Under the pieces are notes generated by a model. That model saw only the letters and a list, made by a program, of their open reading frames with translations, ran no database searches and was not told the origin of the DNA. Below, piece after piece: positions 27,202 through 37,243 of a stretch of DNA of 49,629 bases (position 1 is its first letter; each line of letters opens with the position of its first letter). This stretch comes from Thermodesulfatator autotrophicus (lineage in GTDB: Bacteria; Desulfobacterota; Thermodesulfobacteria; Thermodesulfobacteriales; Thermodesulfatatoraceae): the NCBI RefSeq assembly GCF_001642325.1, contig NZ_LSFI01000017.1:1-49629 (forward strand), given 5' to 3'. Position numbers and translations under genes: made by a program.

Positions 27202-28722
27202 ATGGCGGAACTTCTAATAAACTATGCTCCTTACGAAACAAGGGTGGCCCTTCTTGAAGACGGCTCACTTGCCGAATTTTATCTGGAACGGCCAAGAGAA
27301 AGGGGCTACGTAGGAAATATTTACAAGGGCCGTGTAGTCCGAGTTCTTCCTGGTATGAGAGCCGCTTTTGTAGATATTGGCTTAAACCGCACGGCTTTCC
27401 TTTACGGCGGAGATTTATGCCCCAGCCTTTTTGAAGCCGAAGAACTATTTGGCGAAGAATTCTCCCAGGAAAAATTTAAAATCCCCCCTATAGAAGACGT
27501 TTTAAAACCTGGTCAGGAAATTTTAGTCCAAGTGGTTAAGGAACCTATTGGCAACAAAGGAGCAAGACTCACCACCAATATAACTCTTGCCGGACGTTAC
27601 CTGGTTTTCCTGCCAACCATGGGGCATATTGGTATCTCAAGAAAAATTACCGATGAAAAAGAACGAAAACGCCTAAAAGAACTCATCGAGGCCTTACGGC
27701 CCCCTGGTACCGGCTGGATCATAAGGACGGTAGCCCAAGAAGCCACCGAAGAAGAGCTTAAGACAGAAATATCTTTCCTGGTTTCTTTGTGGGAAGACAT
27801 TAAAAAACGCGCGCAAAAAGTCACGTCCCCGGCCCTGCTCTATGAAGAGCTTGATATAAGTCTCAGGGCTGTACGCGATTTACTGGTAAAAGAAGTTTCT
27901 TCTCTAATAGTAGATAACAGGCAGGTTTATGAGAAAATTCTTTCTTACGTAGAAGACCTGGCTCCCCACTTAAAAGGTTGTATCAAACTGCATGAACCAC
28001 CACCTGGAATTTTTGAGGCCTACGGCGTTGAAATAGACTACCATCGTTTTTTAGCCCGCAAGGTGTGGCTTAAGTCAGGAGGCTTCATAGTGATTGAACC
28101 CTGTGAGGCCTTTACCGCTATTGATGTCAACACCGGCCGCTTTGTAGGCAAAGATGACCTTGAAGAAACCGTACTTCGCACTAACCTTGAAGCCGCCAAA
28201 GAAATAGCTTATCAATTACGCCTGCGCAATATTGGCGGGCTCATTATCATTGATTTTATTGACATGCATCGTCAGGAAAGCCGCGAAAAAGTCTATCTGG
28301 CCCTCAAACAGTTCCTGAGCCGTGACCGGGCCAAAACCAATGTACGCCCTATGTCTGAGTTTGGCATTATAGAAATGACCAGAGAAAGACGCCGCGAAAG
28401 CCTTTATACCCTTCTTATGGAAACCTGCCCCCTTTGTCACGGTGACGGCCTTATAAAAAGCAAACGCACCGTCTGTTACGAGCTATTTCGCCGTCTTGAA
28501 CGCATGGGCCCTCACGTAAAAGGAAAAAACATAATTATTAAAGTCCACCCTGATGTGGCTCAGGTCTTAACAGGAGAAGAAATTGAATTCCTGGAAGAAA
28601 TAGAAAAAAAATTTGAATTTGAGGCCTCAGTAAGTGAAGACCCAGAACTTGCTCCCTGGGAATTTAAATTTATTTTAAATTCCCACTTTCCCGACCAAAA
28701 AATCTCTTCACCCTCACCGTGA
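27202..28722 (+). CDS. rng: Ribonuclease G/E
   Basis: 506 residues, the RNase G size, lacking the long C-terminal scaffold of RNase E. S1 RNA-binding domain at about 35-125 (GYVGNIYKGRVVRVLPGMRAAFVDIG). Catalytic magnesium ligands D308 (AIDVNTGR) and D351 (IIIDFIDM) are 43 apart as in E. coli. Zinc-link cysteines are C409 and C412 (CPLCHGDG). It is an endonuclease acting in rRNA maturation and mRNA decay. Cotranscribed with the PNP gene. Confidence 0.94.
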   Translation: MAELLINYAPYETRVALLEDGSLAEFYLERPRERGYVGNIYKGRVVRVLPGMRAAFVDIGLNRTAFLYGGDLCPSLFEAEELFGEEFSQEKFKIPPIEDVLKPGQEILVQVVKEPIGNKGARLTTNITLAGRYLVFLPTMGHIGISRKITDEKERKRLKELIEALRPPGTGWIIRTVAQEATEEELKTEISFLVSLWEDIKKRAQKVTSPALLYEELDISLRAVRDLLVKEVSSLIVDNRQVYEKILSYVEDLAPHLKGCIKLHEPPPGIFEAYGVEIDYHRFLARKVWLKSGGFIVIEPCEAFTAIDVNTGRFVGKDDLEETVLRTNLEAAKEIAYQLRLRNIGGLIIIDFIDMHRQESREKVYLALKQFLSRDRAKTNVRPMSEFGIIEMTRERRRESLYTLLMETCPLCHGDGLIKSKRTVCYELFRRLERMGPHVKGKNIIIKVHPDVAQVLTGEEIEFLEEIEKKFEFEASVSEDPELAPWEFKFILNSHFPDQKISSPSP

Positions 28723-28729
28723 CGAGGAT

Positions 28730-29040
28730 TTGTCATTACAAACGAAACAAAGCAATCTAGTGACTGTTCGCGCTTTAGACTGCTTCGCTTGTTCCATGAA
28801 ACCTGAGACCGCTTCGCTTATCCCGAGCAGAGAGAGGGTCTCCTCGCGATGACTGGCCCACTTTGTCACTTGCGAGGCCTTGTCAGAGGCCGAAGCAATC
28901 TCAACCCGGTAATCTCAGAAACTGCTTCGCTTCGCTCGCAGTGACAAAAAAGGATGTCATTGCGAGCCACACTCCTTCCTGGTCATTGCGAGCCACGAAG
29001 TGGCGAAGCAATCTCAGATCCCTTCGCTAGCGCTCGGGAC
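28730..29040. repeat. Dispersed palindromic repeat cluster D
   Basis: Fills the 323-base gap between RNase G and the MetE-like gene. Several units in both orientations (GTCATTACAAACG, TGCTTCGCTTCGCTCGCAGTGAC, GTCATTGCGAGCCAC twice). The best copy is 28981-29013, with inner hairpin GCCAC-GAA-GTGGC and tail at 29017-29040 shared with cluster B. The repeat ends 5 bases before the MetE-like stop codon. No gene is seen here. Confidence 0.75.
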
Positions 29041-29045
29041 AAGGG

Positions 29046-30089
29046 TTATTTCAAAACAGAAGAAATCTCTCTCAAAAGGGATAGGGCTTTTTCCACCAGG
29101 TTTTCAGGCAAAGTCCCCATGCCACAGCTGGGAGTAATTAAACCTTGTTCTACTATCTGTTCTTGAGACAAATTTCCTTCTTTTCTCAGTTTATCAAAGG
29201 CGCTTTCAAGCTGTCTGGCAAGACTTTCTGCGGTACTTTCTTTAAGGGCCTCGGGTTTTAGGGTGGGAACAATGCCCCAGGCTACGTTTCCACCATTAGT
29301 GATATGCTTTGAAATGTCCTGGCTATAAAGCATAAAGCGGTCAAGATAGTCAAAGGCGTCAAAATTCAAAATATCAATACCAGCTTCAACCAAAAGGTCC
29401 CATTCGGTATTGGCACAAACATGAACCCCTGCAATACCTCCCCTTGCCTTTATTTCGTCTGTCACTTCGCCAAGAACAGTAAGGACCTCTTCTCGGCTTA
29501 CTCCTACAAAACTTGACGAACCAAACCCTGCCAGCGCTGGCTCGTCAAGAAATATGATAACCGGGACTCCCAGGTCCTTTAAAAATTCCACCTGAAAGGC
29601 CGCTTTTAAGGCCACCTGTTTGGTTATAATATCTCGCAAAGTAGAATCATAAAAACAGGCCTTGCCATCTGGAGTTTTAAGGCCGGTAGCTAAAGTAAAG
29701 GGCCCGGTAACCTGCCCCTTTACCGCTAAGGGTTTAAGATCACCGAGCTTTTCTTTCAATAAAAAAAGCCCCCTGGCTTCCTCTGGCGTAAGGGCAAAGG
29801 CACTTTCAAGAACCGGTCTGCCGCCTTCTTTTACCGCCAGATATTCTTCATAAAACTGGAGCATTTGAGGTTCAAAGTCCTCACTGGTTGGGTCTATGGT
29901 GAGGTTTTCTGGTTGAAAACCTGGTAGCCCCCTTGAAAACTGGATTAACATCCCTTCTTGAGGATAAGCTGGTAACTGGGGCCAACAGGGTATTTCAGGA
30001 CAATACTTTAATATCAAATCCACTACCGTTTCATGGTTCTTGCCAGGAAAACTCCCAATAAGAGTAGGGAGCAATTTTCCTTTAAACAT
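29046..30089 (-). CDS. MetE-like methionine synthase core protein
   Basis: 347 residues, corresponding to the C-terminal catalytic half of cobalamin-independent methionine synthase only. The zinc-site elements are HVC (H and C of the HxC motif) and SCGMG near the C-terminus; PTLIGSFP opens the barrel. Where MetE has a Glu ligand, this protein appears to have Asp or another residue in ILNFDAF. Short MetE-core proteins in anaerobes may take methyl groups from corrinoid proteins; whether this one does is unknown. I chose the ATG at 30089, since GGGAGGTG precedes it, rather than the GTG two codons earlier. Confidence 0.75.
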   Translation of the reverse strand: MFKGKLLPTLIGSFPGKNHETVVDLILKYCPEIPCWPQLPAYPQEGMLIQFSRGLPGFQPENLTIDPTSEDFEPQMLQFYEEYLAVKEGGRPVLESAFALTPEEARGLFLLKEKLGDLKPLAVKGQVTGPFTLATGLKTPDGKACFYDSTLRDIITKQVALKAAFQVEFLKDLGVPVIIFLDEPALAGFGSSSFVGVSREEVLTVLGEVTDEIKARGGIAGVHVCANTEWDLLVEAGIDILNFDAFDYLDRFMLYSQDISKHITNGGNVAWGIVPTLKPEALKESTAESLARQLESAFDKLRKEGNLSQEQIVEQGLITPSCGMGTLPENLVEKALSLLREISSVLK

Positions 30090-30134
30090 CTTCACCTCCC
30101 AAATTTGGCTTATTTTTTACCAGAATTTTCTTTT

Positions 30135-30162
30135 TTGACCAGAGGACTAAAAGAAATAATTT
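30135..30162 (+). promoter_or_regulatory. Candidate sigma-70 promoter for mgtC-type gene
   Basis: TTGACC (30135-30140), 16-base spacer, TAATTT (30157-30162). It would give a 5' leader of about 50 bases before the GTG at 30222. Predicted from consensus match only. Confidence 0.4.
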
Positions 30163-30221
30163 CTGATTTTATATCCAGGTTTATTTGCGAATTTTTAAGT
30201 CCGCTATTATGTTACTAAATT

Positions 30222-30944
30222 GTGACTGAATTATGGCAATTTTTTGACAAAATATTTCTGTTTGAAGAGTTAGGGAAGCTTTTATTGGCCGCAGGTCTCG
30301 GGGCAATAATTGGCTATGAACGAGAAAAACATGGCCAGGCGGCAGGCTTCCGCACTAATATCATTGTAGCAACTTCTTCTTGTTTACTAATGATTCTTTC
30401 TATACTTCTGGTAGAGCGTTATGGAAGTGAATCGGCTAGCTTTTCCTTGAGACTTGACCCGGCTCGTATCCCTTCCTATGCCGTAGCAGGAATGGGTTTT
30501 TTGGGGGCTGGAGCTATCATCAAGGGTAAGGGCACAGTTAGAGGATTAACTACAGCCGCAGGCCTCTGGCTGGTAAATGCTATCGGGTTAACAGTAGGGG
30601 CAGGTGCTTATTTACTGGCTATAATTACCACGGTTATAAGTATTGTTTTTCTCTATGTATTTCGTTTGGTTTTTAGGCCTTCTTTTGTAAGAGATACTTA
30701 TCGTATTTTAACTATTACCTGCACCTGCCCTGTTGAACAATTAGAAAAGGTAAAGCCAATTCTTGCGCGTTATAATATTGAAATTCAAAACGCTGACTTT
30801 TTTTATGATATAGAAAAAACTATTTATACTTTAAAACTACGCCTGCGTATGACTGACAATATCCCCCTTGAAAAGCTAGTTGGAGACATTCTCGTACTTG
30901 AGAATATAAAGCGCATCATCTGGGAAGAGGCCCCGGTACCTTAA
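30222..30944 (+). CDS. MgtC/SapB-family membrane protein
   Basis: 240 residues. N-terminal MgtC domain (1-150) with several membrane helices and the conserved [54 protein letters not shown] segments. A soluble ACT-like C-terminal domain follows (about 160-240). MgtC relatives modulate membrane ATP synthase or cation homeostasis under low magnesium. Start is GTG with no clear binding site. Its stop overlaps that of glmM on the other strand. Confidence 0.88.
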   Translation: MTELWQFFDKIFLFEELGKLLLAAGLGAIIGYEREKHGQAAGFRTNIIVATSSCLLMILSILLVERYGSESASFSLRLDPARIPSYAVAGMGFLGAGAIIKGKGTVRGLTTAAGLWLVNAIGLTVGAGAYLLAIITTVISIVFLYVFRLVFRPSFVRDTYRILTITCTCPVEQLEKVKPILARYNIEIQNADFFYDIEKTIYTLKLRLRMTDNIPLEKLVGDILVLENIKRIIWEEAPVP

Positions 30945-32290
30945 GAAAGCTTCGTTCTTATATGGGCAGCCAGCTCTTCAGCATAAGCTTTTATCTTTTC
31001 TTCATCTTGACCTTCTACCATCACTCTATATTTTGGCTCTGTGCCAGAGGGTCTTATGAGAACACGACCCTCATCACCTAACTCTTTTTCTATCCTGGCT
31101 ATTAATTCGTTTAAGCCGGCTATTTCATCTTTGGGTATCCGCTCTTTAACTTTGACGTTCACCAGAACCTGAGGATATTTTTCTACCAGATTAGCCAGTT
31201 CAGATAAGGGTCTTCCTCTCTTTTTCATAATAGCTAGTACCTGGAGGGCGGCTAATATGCCATCTCCAGTGGTAGCATAATCAAGAAAAATAATATGCCC
31301 CGATTGTTCTCCGCCCAGGTTATAGCCGTTTTCTTTCATGGCCTCCACCACAAAGCGGTCTCCCACTTTAGTTCGCAAGAGCTTTAAACCCATTTTGGCC
31401 AGGGCCTTTTCAAGACCCATATTACTCATTACCGTAGCCACCACCGTATTTCCTTTAAGAGCCCCTTCTTTTTGCATTTCTTCAGCACATAAGGCCAGAA
31501 TCTGGTCCCCATCAACCACCCTTCCTTTCTCGTCAACCACAATTAAACGGTCAGCATCACCATCAAGGGCCAGCCCTATATGAGCGTGATTATCTCTCAC
31601 CAGACGGGAAATATTTTCTGGATAAAGAGCTCCACAGCCGTCATTAATATTTAAGCCATTGGGCGAAACGCCAACTTTTATAACCTCTGCCCCGAGTTCT
31701 TCAAAAACAGAAGGGGCTACTTTGTAGGCTGCTCCGTTAGCGCAGTCAAGGACAATTTTTATCCCTTCAAGGTTTTCTTCCCGGGGAAAAGTATTTTTTA
31801 GATGAACCACGTAACGGCCAGGGGCGTCTTCAATACGATAAGCCTTACCAATTTTTTCATCCTCGGCCCTAAACGAAGCAATGGTATCGTTTAATACCAT
31901 GTCTTCAATCTTTTCTTCTAGCTCATCAGAAAGTTTAAATCCGTCTGAACCAAAAATTTTAATACCGTTGTCGTAGTAGGGATTATGAGAAGCTGAAATA
32001 ACAATTCCAGCATCACAGCGCATATCTACTGTAAGAAAGGCAATAGCAGGGGTGGGCATAGGGCCGACAAAAATAGCTTCAGCCCCCATGGAACAAAGTC
32101 CTGAAGCAATGGCATTTTCTAATAAATAGCCAGAAAGACGGGTATCTTTACCAATGAGGACTTTATGACGACTACGATGATTTTTAAAAATATGGCCTAC
32201 CGCACGACCAACCTGTAAAGCTACCTCAGGAATCATAGGCCATTTGTTGGCCTTACCGCGTATGCCGTCTGTTCCAAAAAGCTTTCCCAT
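30941..32290 (-). CDS. glmM: Phosphoglucosamine mutase
   Basis: 449 residues, normal length. It interconverts glucosamine-6- and -1-phosphate for peptidoglycan and [15 protein letters not shown] start, active-site S101 in ISASHNP, metal loop DGDADR, and C-terminal [13 protein letters not shown] chose the ATG at 32290 because GGAGG precedes it. It is the last gene of the ftsH-folP-cdaA-cdaR-glmM operon; in Firmicutes the CdaA-CdaR-GlmM trio forms a complex tuning c-di-AMP synthesis. Confidence 0.96.
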   Translation of the reverse strand: MGKLFGTDGIRGKANKWPMIPEVALQVGRAVGHIFKNHRSRHKVLIGKDTRLSGYLLENAIASGLCSMGAEAIFVGPMPTPAIAFLTVDMRCDAGIVISASHNPYYDNGIKIFGSDGFKLSDELEEKIEDMVLNDTIASFRAEDEKIGKAYRIEDAPGRYVVHLKNTFPREENLEGIKIVLDCANGAAYKVAPSVFEELGAEVIKVGVSPNGLNINDGCGALYPENISRLVRDNHAHIGLALDGDADRLIVVDEKGRVVDGDQILALCAEEMQKEGALKGNTVVATVMSNMGLEKALAKMGLKLLRTKVGDRFVVEAMKENGYNLGGEQSGHIIFLDYATTGDGILAALQVLAIMKKRGRPLSELANLVEKYPQVLVNVKVKERIPKDEIAGLNELIARIEKELGDEGRVLIRPSGTEPKYRVMVEGQDEEKIKAYAEELAAHIRTKLS

Positions 32291-32314
32291 AAGCTCCTCC
32301 ATCCCTGAATTTGA

Positions 32315-33226
32315 CTAGTCAATAATAACTTCTATCTGGCTGGGTTCAATTTTTAGGAGTTTAATTTCTGGAGGAAGTATTATTTCTACTTTAACTAAAT
32401 GTTTCCCTTTACTCAGATTTTTAATATTAACCAAGGCCTTCACTTTCTTTTCATCAACAAAGGCTGTAAGTAAATTCTCTGGTCCCTCAATGACTAAATC
32501 AACGGTGTTTTGCAATAATTTGACTGGCTTTTTCTTGGCACCTACTATTTTTACCGGGAAGTCTTTAAGGTGTTTAATAACTATTTTTTCTACGATTTTT
32601 ATTGCTAGTTCTACACTTTCACGCTCAGCTTTCACCAGTGGAGGTAAATCCAGAGGTACTTCACGGCGGATTTCCCCTGTAAGATTAGAAATATCCAGTG
32701 GTTTAGTTGGTATCTCCCGAATACGGAAAACAAGAGACCTAGGGCCCCTGATCTTTATCCTTGAAGGATGAACCTCTATCTTTTCCACTTTCCAGCCAGG
32801 TGGAGGGCTGCCATAGATCACCGGTTTTACCTTAACTGTCTTTTTGGCTTCTTTTTCAAGAACAATTTCCACCTGGGCAGGATTTACTTCTTTAACACTT
32901 AAACCTGCGGGTAGATTTAATTTTGAGGGCCTTATTCTTATAAAATGCCGACCTGGCCCTAAATCTTTAAGATCAAGGGTTATTATCAGGGGATTTTTTT
33001 CAAGATTTCTCAAAATACTTCTCGGGCCAGAGACTTTGACGTAAACAAAAGCCGGTGGCTCTTTCACCAGTACCAGGCCTTTGGGCACATTTACCAGCTT
33101 CAATTGAGCGGTAATCTCTTTATCAACTTTATCTTCAAGGACTACAAAAAACCAAAGAAGGATGGCAAACGCTAGCGAAAGAACCTTTAAAAATAAATTC
33201 TGGCTGAGAACTCTAAAAGGATTCAT
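32315..33226 (-). CDS. cdaR: CdaA regulator, YbbR-domain protein
   Basis: 303 residues. One N-terminal membrane anchor (about 12-30), then extracytoplasmic YbbR repeats, at least three: LKLVNVPKGLVLVKEPPAFV, VKVKPVIYGSPPPGW, FPVKIVGAKKKPVKLL. YbbR/CdaR proteins bind and regulate the membrane cyclase CdaA. Overlaps cdaA by 4 bases. Assignment rests on the repeats and the gene order. Confidence 0.87.
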   Translation of the reverse strand: MNPFRVLSQNLFLKVLSLAFAILLWFFVVLEDKVDKEITAQLKLVNVPKGLVLVKEPPAFVYVKVSGPRSILRNLEKNPLIITLDLKDLGPGRHFIRIRPSKLNLPAGLSVKEVNPAQVEIVLEKEAKKTVKVKPVIYGSPPPGWKVEKIEVHPSRIKIRGPRSLVFRIREIPTKPLDISNLTGEIRREVPLDLPPLVKAERESVELAIKIVEKIVIKHLKDFPVKIVGAKKKPVKLLQNTVDLVIEGPENLLTAFVDEKKVKALVNIKNLSKGKHLVKVEIILPPEIKLLKIEPSQIEVIID

Positions 33227-34023
33227 TTAAATATCTTTCTCCGCCACCATTTACTCTGGTTTTCCTCAAAACCCAATAAATTAAGTAAAAGTTGCCTGAG
33301 ATTAGAGGGCTTAATATCTCTGGTTATTTTGCCACCTAAAGCCACTGAAATACTTCCAGTCTCTTCGGAAACCACAATAGCCACCGCGTCGCTTACCTCG
33401 GTAATGCCAATAGCCGCTCTATGCCTGGTTCCTAATCTACGGCTTATCTTTGGGTTGGTAGATAAGGGGAGAATAGCGCCAGCTACGGCGATACGGCCTT
33501 CTCTAATTATAACCGCTCCATCGTGTAAAGGAGAATCCTTTTGAAAAATAGATACAAGTAAGTCTCTGGTAACTCTGGCTTCAATAGGGGTTCCACTTTC
33601 TATGAATTCCCCAAGGCCGGTATTTCGTTCTATAACAATAAGAGCCCCTATCTTTTTTTCAGAAAGAGCTGTTACAGCCTTAACTATTTCTTCAATTATC
33701 TGGCTATACTCAGTGCGCGCTTTAATAAAAGGAGTTTGCCCCATTTGAATGAGAGCACGGCGAATATCATCCTGAAAGACAATGATTACCACCAGAAAGA
33801 TGGAAGAAAGGAAGGTTCCCAGGAGCCAGTGAAGAGTAAGGAGTTGAAGGTTTGCCGCTACAAAATACATCATCACCAACATGGCTAAGCCAGCCGCCAT
33901 TTGAACGGCCCTGGTTCCCCGAATAAGTAAAAGGATGCGGTAAAAGAGATAGGCTACAATCAGGATGTCAACAATGTCTTGCCAGCGGAGAAGACTGAGA
34001 TATTGCCTGAGGAGGTCTTTCAC
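33223..34023 (-). CDS. cdaA: Membrane diadenylate cyclase (c-di-AMP synthase)
   Basis: 266 residues. Three N-terminal membrane helices (about 18-90), then the DAC domain with DGA at 168-170 and RHR at 200-202, the catalytic motifs that join two ATP into c-di-AMP. GALIVIERNTGLGEFI and SPLHDGAVII are characteristic. Overlaps folP and cdaR by 4 bases each. c-di-AMP in such organisms probably governs osmotic and cell-wall balance. Confidence 0.94.
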   Translation of the reverse strand: MKDLLRQYLSLLRWQDIVDILIVAYLFYRILLLIRGTRAVQMAAGLAMLVMMYFVAANLQLLTLHWLLGTFLSSIFLVVIIVFQDDIRRALIQMGQTPFIKARTEYSQIIEEIVKAVTALSEKKIGALIVIERNTGLGEFIESGTPIEARVTRDLLVSIFQKDSPLHDGAVIIREGRIAVAGAILPLSTNPKISRRLGTRHRAAIGITEVSDAVAIVVSEETGSISVALGGKITRDIKPSNLRQLLLNLLGFEENQSKWWRRKIFK

Positions 34024-34862
34024 CTAACCTCCTTTAAGGCTTCCATAACTTTTATAACATCTCTGGCCATGGCTACATTATGAACACGCACCAAATCAAC
34101 GTTTTTCAAGGCAAGATAAGCCACCGCAGCCATAGTACCTGCGTCCCTTTCCTTGGCCTCTTTATTTAATATCTGTCCAATAAAAGATTTTCTTGAAGGG
34201 CCAACCAGAATAGGCAACTGGTGTCTTTTAAAATAATCAATCTCTTTGATAATTTTGAGGTTATCTTCAAAGCGTTTCCCAAAACCCAAGCCCGGGTCAA
34301 TAATAATTCTATCACGAGGAATACCGGCCTTTTCGGCAAAATTTATCCTTTCTTCCAGAAAAGTACTTATTTCCGCTAAAACATCTTCGTAATAGGGATC
34401 AAGTTGCATGGTCTGAGGATTTCCCTTCATATGCATGAGGATAAGCGGGGCTCCACTTTCAGCCACTACTCTCGCCATATCATGGTCAAAACGAAGGGCA
34501 CTAATATCATTTACTATATCTGCCCCAGCCTCAAGGGCTTCCTTGGCTACTTTTGCTTTATAAGTATCAATAGAAATGGGAATATCCCAGTATTTCCTGA
34601 TAGCTTCAATGACCGGAATAGTTCTTTTTAATTCTTCATCTGCGGGAACTGGCTTAGCAAAAGGCCTGGTGGACTCTCCACCAACATCTATTATATCAGC
34701 CCCGGCTTCTATCATTTCTTCAGCTCTTTTAAGGGCCTGTTTAAGGTTTAAGTAAAGCCCTCCATCAGAAAAAGAATCCGGGGTGACATTTAAAATCCCA
34801 ACCAGGTATGTCCTTTGGCCCCATTCAAAAACCTTGTTTCTAACCTTGAGAGGTTTAAGCAT
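34020..34862 (-). CDS. folP: Dihydropteroate synthase
   Basis: 280 residues. It condenses p-aminobenzoate with the pterin diphosphate in folate synthesis. GILNVTPDSFSDGG near 22-35, GADIIDVGGESTRPFA, ISIDTYKA and IIDPGLGFGK are diagnostic. Six bases separate it from ftsH; it overlaps cdaA by 4. The ftsH-folP-cdaA-cdaR-glmM order is seen in other Gram-negative thermophiles and deltaproteobacteria. Confidence 0.95.
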   Translation of the reverse strand: MLKPLKVRNKVFEWGQRTYLVGILNVTPDSFSDGGLYLNLKQALKRAEEMIEAGADIIDVGGESTRPFAKPVPADEELKRTIPVIEAIRKYWDIPISIDTYKAKVAKEALEAGADIVNDISALRFDHDMARVVAESGAPLILMHMKGNPQTMQLDPYYEDVLAEISTFLEERINFAEKAGIPRDRIIIDPGLGFGKRFEDNLKIIKEIDYFKRHQLPILVGPSRKSFIGQILNKEAKERDAGTMAAVAYLALKNVDLVRVHNVAMARDVIKVMEALKEVR

Positions 34863-34868
34863 TAGAGG

Positions 34869-36698
34869 CTAAGCCGTCCCTTCAGCCGGTTTCTCCTGTG
34901 AAAGGCCAAGGATATTATCAATATCTTTGGCATCAAGGGTCTCTTTCTCAAGTAAAGCGTTGGCCAACCGATGAAGAAGCTCAATGTTATCTTCTAAAAT
35001 CTTTTTGGCCTTGTTATAGCAAGAAAGCACTATCTCGCGAATTTCATTATCAATAGCCAGCGCGGTGGCTTCACTGTAATTTTTAATCTGAGAAAGCTCT
35101 TTACCCAGGAAAACTGGCTCGTGGCGCTGACCAAAAGATACCGGGCCTAACTTTTCACTCATACCCCACTCACAAACCATACGACGGGCAATTTCTGTGG
35201 CTCTTTCAATATCATTGCCTGCACCCGTGGTAAACTCGTTGAAAACTATCTCTTCAGCCGCCCTGCCACCTAAAAGGACCATAAGCCTTTTTAAAAGATA
35301 ATCCTTGGAATAAGTGTGTCTTTCATCAAGGGGCAACTGCTGGGTAATACCTAGAGCCTGGCCACGAGGAATTATACTCACTTTATGAACTGGGTCAGTT
35401 CCAGGAAGTAGCTTGGCTACCATGGTATGCCCGGCTTCGTGATAAGCCGTAACTCTTTTCTCTTCTTCGCTGATAACAGCGGTTTTTCGCTCACGTCCCA
35501 TAAGGAGTTTATCTTTGGCTTCTTCAAAATCTTCCATGGAGACCTTGTCTTTCCCTTTGCGGGCCGCAATAAGAGCCGCTTCATTTACCAGATTTTGAAG
35601 GTCTGCTCCTGTAAAACCAGGAGTTCCTTTGGCAATAACTGCTAGATCAACGTCTTCAGCTAAGGGTACTTTCTTAGTGTGAACTTTAAGAATCTTTTCT
35701 CTTCCTTTAACGTCTGGGGGAGGTACCACTACTTGGCGGTCAAAACGCCCGGGCCTCAAAAGGGCTGGATCAAGAATATCAGGACGATTAGTGGCAGCTA
35801 CCACAATAATGCCTTCATTCCCTTCAAAACCATCCATCTCTACCAGTAGTTGATTCAAGGTCTGCTCACGTTCATCATGGCCTCCACCAAGGCCTGCCCC
35901 ACGGTGACGGCCAACAGCGTCTATTTCGTCTATAAAAATGATACAGGGGGCATTCTTTTTGGCCTGGGTAAAAAGGTCTCTCACCCGGGCAGCGCCTACT
36001 CCCACAAACATTTCTACAAAATCAGAACCACTGATACTGAAGAAGGGTACCCCGGCTTCACCGGCAATGGCCTTGGCCAGGAGGGTTTTCCCTGTTCCTG
36101 GAGGGCCAACCAGGAGAACCCCTTTAGGAATACGCCCCCCCAGTTTGGTGAATTTATGAGGGTCTTTCAGGAACTCAATAACTTCCTGAAGCTCCTCTTT
36201 GGCTTCATCAACACCAGCTACATCATCAAAGGTTACTTTGACCTCTTCGCCAGAAACCATGCGCGCGCGACTGCGGCCAAAAGAAAAGGCTCGGCCGCTT
36301 CCTGCTTGCATCTGCCGCATGAAAAATATCCAGACTCCTACCAGCAATAACATGGGAAGCCAGGAAATCAAAAAAGAGAGATACCATGGATTTTTATCAT
36401 CAGGTTTAACATTTATACGCACCCCGGCCTGGCGTAACATGGGGATTAGCTCCGTTTCTCCTTCAGGAATATAAGTTATGAAGGTTTCTTTTTTATCCGC
36501 CACCACCCCGCGAATTTCTCTACCCTTAATGGTAACCTCTGTAATCTGCCCCTTTTCCACCATAGATATAAAATCAGTATAAGATATCTCTGTGGCCTTC
36601 TGGTGTGGAGTACTTACAAAATTAAAAAGTAATATCATGGCAAGAGCGATGAGGAGCCAGATTGTTAAATTACGATAAAAGTTTCGCAATTCTTTCAC
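34869..36698 (-). CDS. ftsH: ATP-dependent zinc metalloprotease FtsH
   Basis: 609 residues. Two membrane segments (about 11-28 and 105-127) enclose a small periplasmic domain. AAA+ domain: Walker A GPPGTGKT at 198-205, Walker [12 protein letters not shown], and arginine fingers in RPGRFDRQ. Zinc protease motif HEAGH at 420-424. It degrades membrane and regulatory proteins. First gene of the leftward operon. Confidence 0.97.
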   Translation of the reverse strand: MKELRNFYRNLTIWLLIALAMILLFNFVSTPHQKATEISYTDFISMVEKGQITEVTIKGREIRGVVADKKETFITYIPEGETELIPMLRQAGVRINVKPDDKNPWYLSFLISWLPMLLLVGVWIFFMRQMQAGSGRAFSFGRSRARMVSGEEVKVTFDDVAGVDEAKEELQEVIEFLKDPHKFTKLGGRIPKGVLLVGPPGTGKTLLAKAIAGEAGVPFFSISGSDFVEMFVGVGAARVRDLFTQAKKNAPCIIFIDEIDAVGRHRGAGLGGGHDEREQTLNQLLVEMDGFEGNEGIIVVAATNRPDILDPALLRPGRFDRQVVVPPPDVKGREKILKVHTKKVPLAEDVDLAVIAKGTPGFTGADLQNLVNEAALIAARKGKDKVSMEDFEEAKDKLLMGRERKTAVISEEEKRVTAYHEAGHTMVAKLLPGTDPVHKVSIIPRGQALGITQQLPLDERHTYSKDYLLKRLMVLLGGRAAEEIVFNEFTTGAGNDIERATEIARRMVCEWGMSEKLGPVSFGQRHEPVFLGKELSQIKNYSEATALAIDNEIREIVLSCYNKAKKILEDNIELLHRLANALLEKETLDAKDIDNILGLSQEKPAEGTA

Positions 36699-36729
36699 CT
36701 CTAAACTTTTTTGAACGAAATTTGTTTAA

Positions 36730-36757
36730 ATTTTAAATCTTTATGAATATTTTGCAA
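36730..36757 (-). promoter_or_regulatory. Candidate sigma-70 promoter for the ftsH operon
   Basis: On the minus strand: TTGCAA (36757-36752), 16-base spacer, TAAAAT (36735-36730). It lies about 32 bases before the ftsH start. Consensus match only. Confidence 0.35.
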
Positions 36758-36811
36758 TCGGGCAACAGTTTTTAACTTTTTATCGGAAAAAATAATATAA
36801 ATTTTTCTTCA

Positions 36812-36840
36812 TTGCACATCTAAATATATTTTGCTAAAAT
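36812..36840 (+). promoter_or_regulatory. Candidate sigma-70 promoter for the response regulator gene
   Basis: TTGCAC (36812-36817), 17-base spacer, TAAAAT (36835-36840), giving a start near 36847 and a short leader before the ATG at 36863. Good spacing and a strong -10. Confidence 0.5.
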
Positions 36841-36862
36841 CAAAAAGTGTTAGGAGATGCCT

Positions 36863-37243
36863 ATGAGCAGGAAGATTTTAATAATAGAAGATGATGACAA
36901 CCTTAGAACCCAGTTAGCAGAATACCTGTCTTTAAAGGGGGGCTATCAGGTAGAAGAGGCCGAAGACGGCCTGAAGGGCCTTGAAAAGCTCAAAAATGAA
37001 CCTTTTGACCTGGTAATAACCGACATAACCATGCCCTATATAAGTGGCATTGGCATCATAACTATCCTCAAAAGAGAAAATCCGGATATCCCTGTAGTAG
37101 CCATCACTGGTTACGGAGCAGAAGTAGAAAATCTAGCCCAGGAAAAAGAAGCCGATGCCGTGCTTTCTAAGCCCATTGAAACGGAAAAGATGCTTAAACT
37201 CCTGGAAGGACTTATCTCCAAAGGAGGCAAAAATGGCTCTTAA
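36863..37243 (+). CDS. Single-domain response regulator
   Basis: 126 residues, receiver domain only. Acid pocket E9-D10-D11-D12 region, phosphorylation site D54 (LVITDITMP), T82 and K103. I chose the ATG at 36863: GGAG lies 6 bases upstream, while an ATG at 36857 directly abuts it. No output domain and no adjacent kinase. It overlaps the Lrp-type gene by 11 bases, implying joint expression. Confidence 0.88.
   Translation: MSRKILIIEDDDNLRTQLAEYLSLKGGYQVEEAEDGLKGLEKLKNEPFDLVITDITMPYISGIGIITILKRENPDIPVVAITGYGAEVENLAQEKEADAVLSKPIETEKMLKLLEGLISKGGKNGS

Noticed and set aside
28954-29166. 70-residue rightward ORF
   Set aside because: Starts in repeat cluster D and runs antisense into the MetE-like gene; no support.
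35850-36350. 166-residue ORF antisense to ftsH
   Set aside because: Shadow of the ftsH AAA+ region; no homology seen and no start context.
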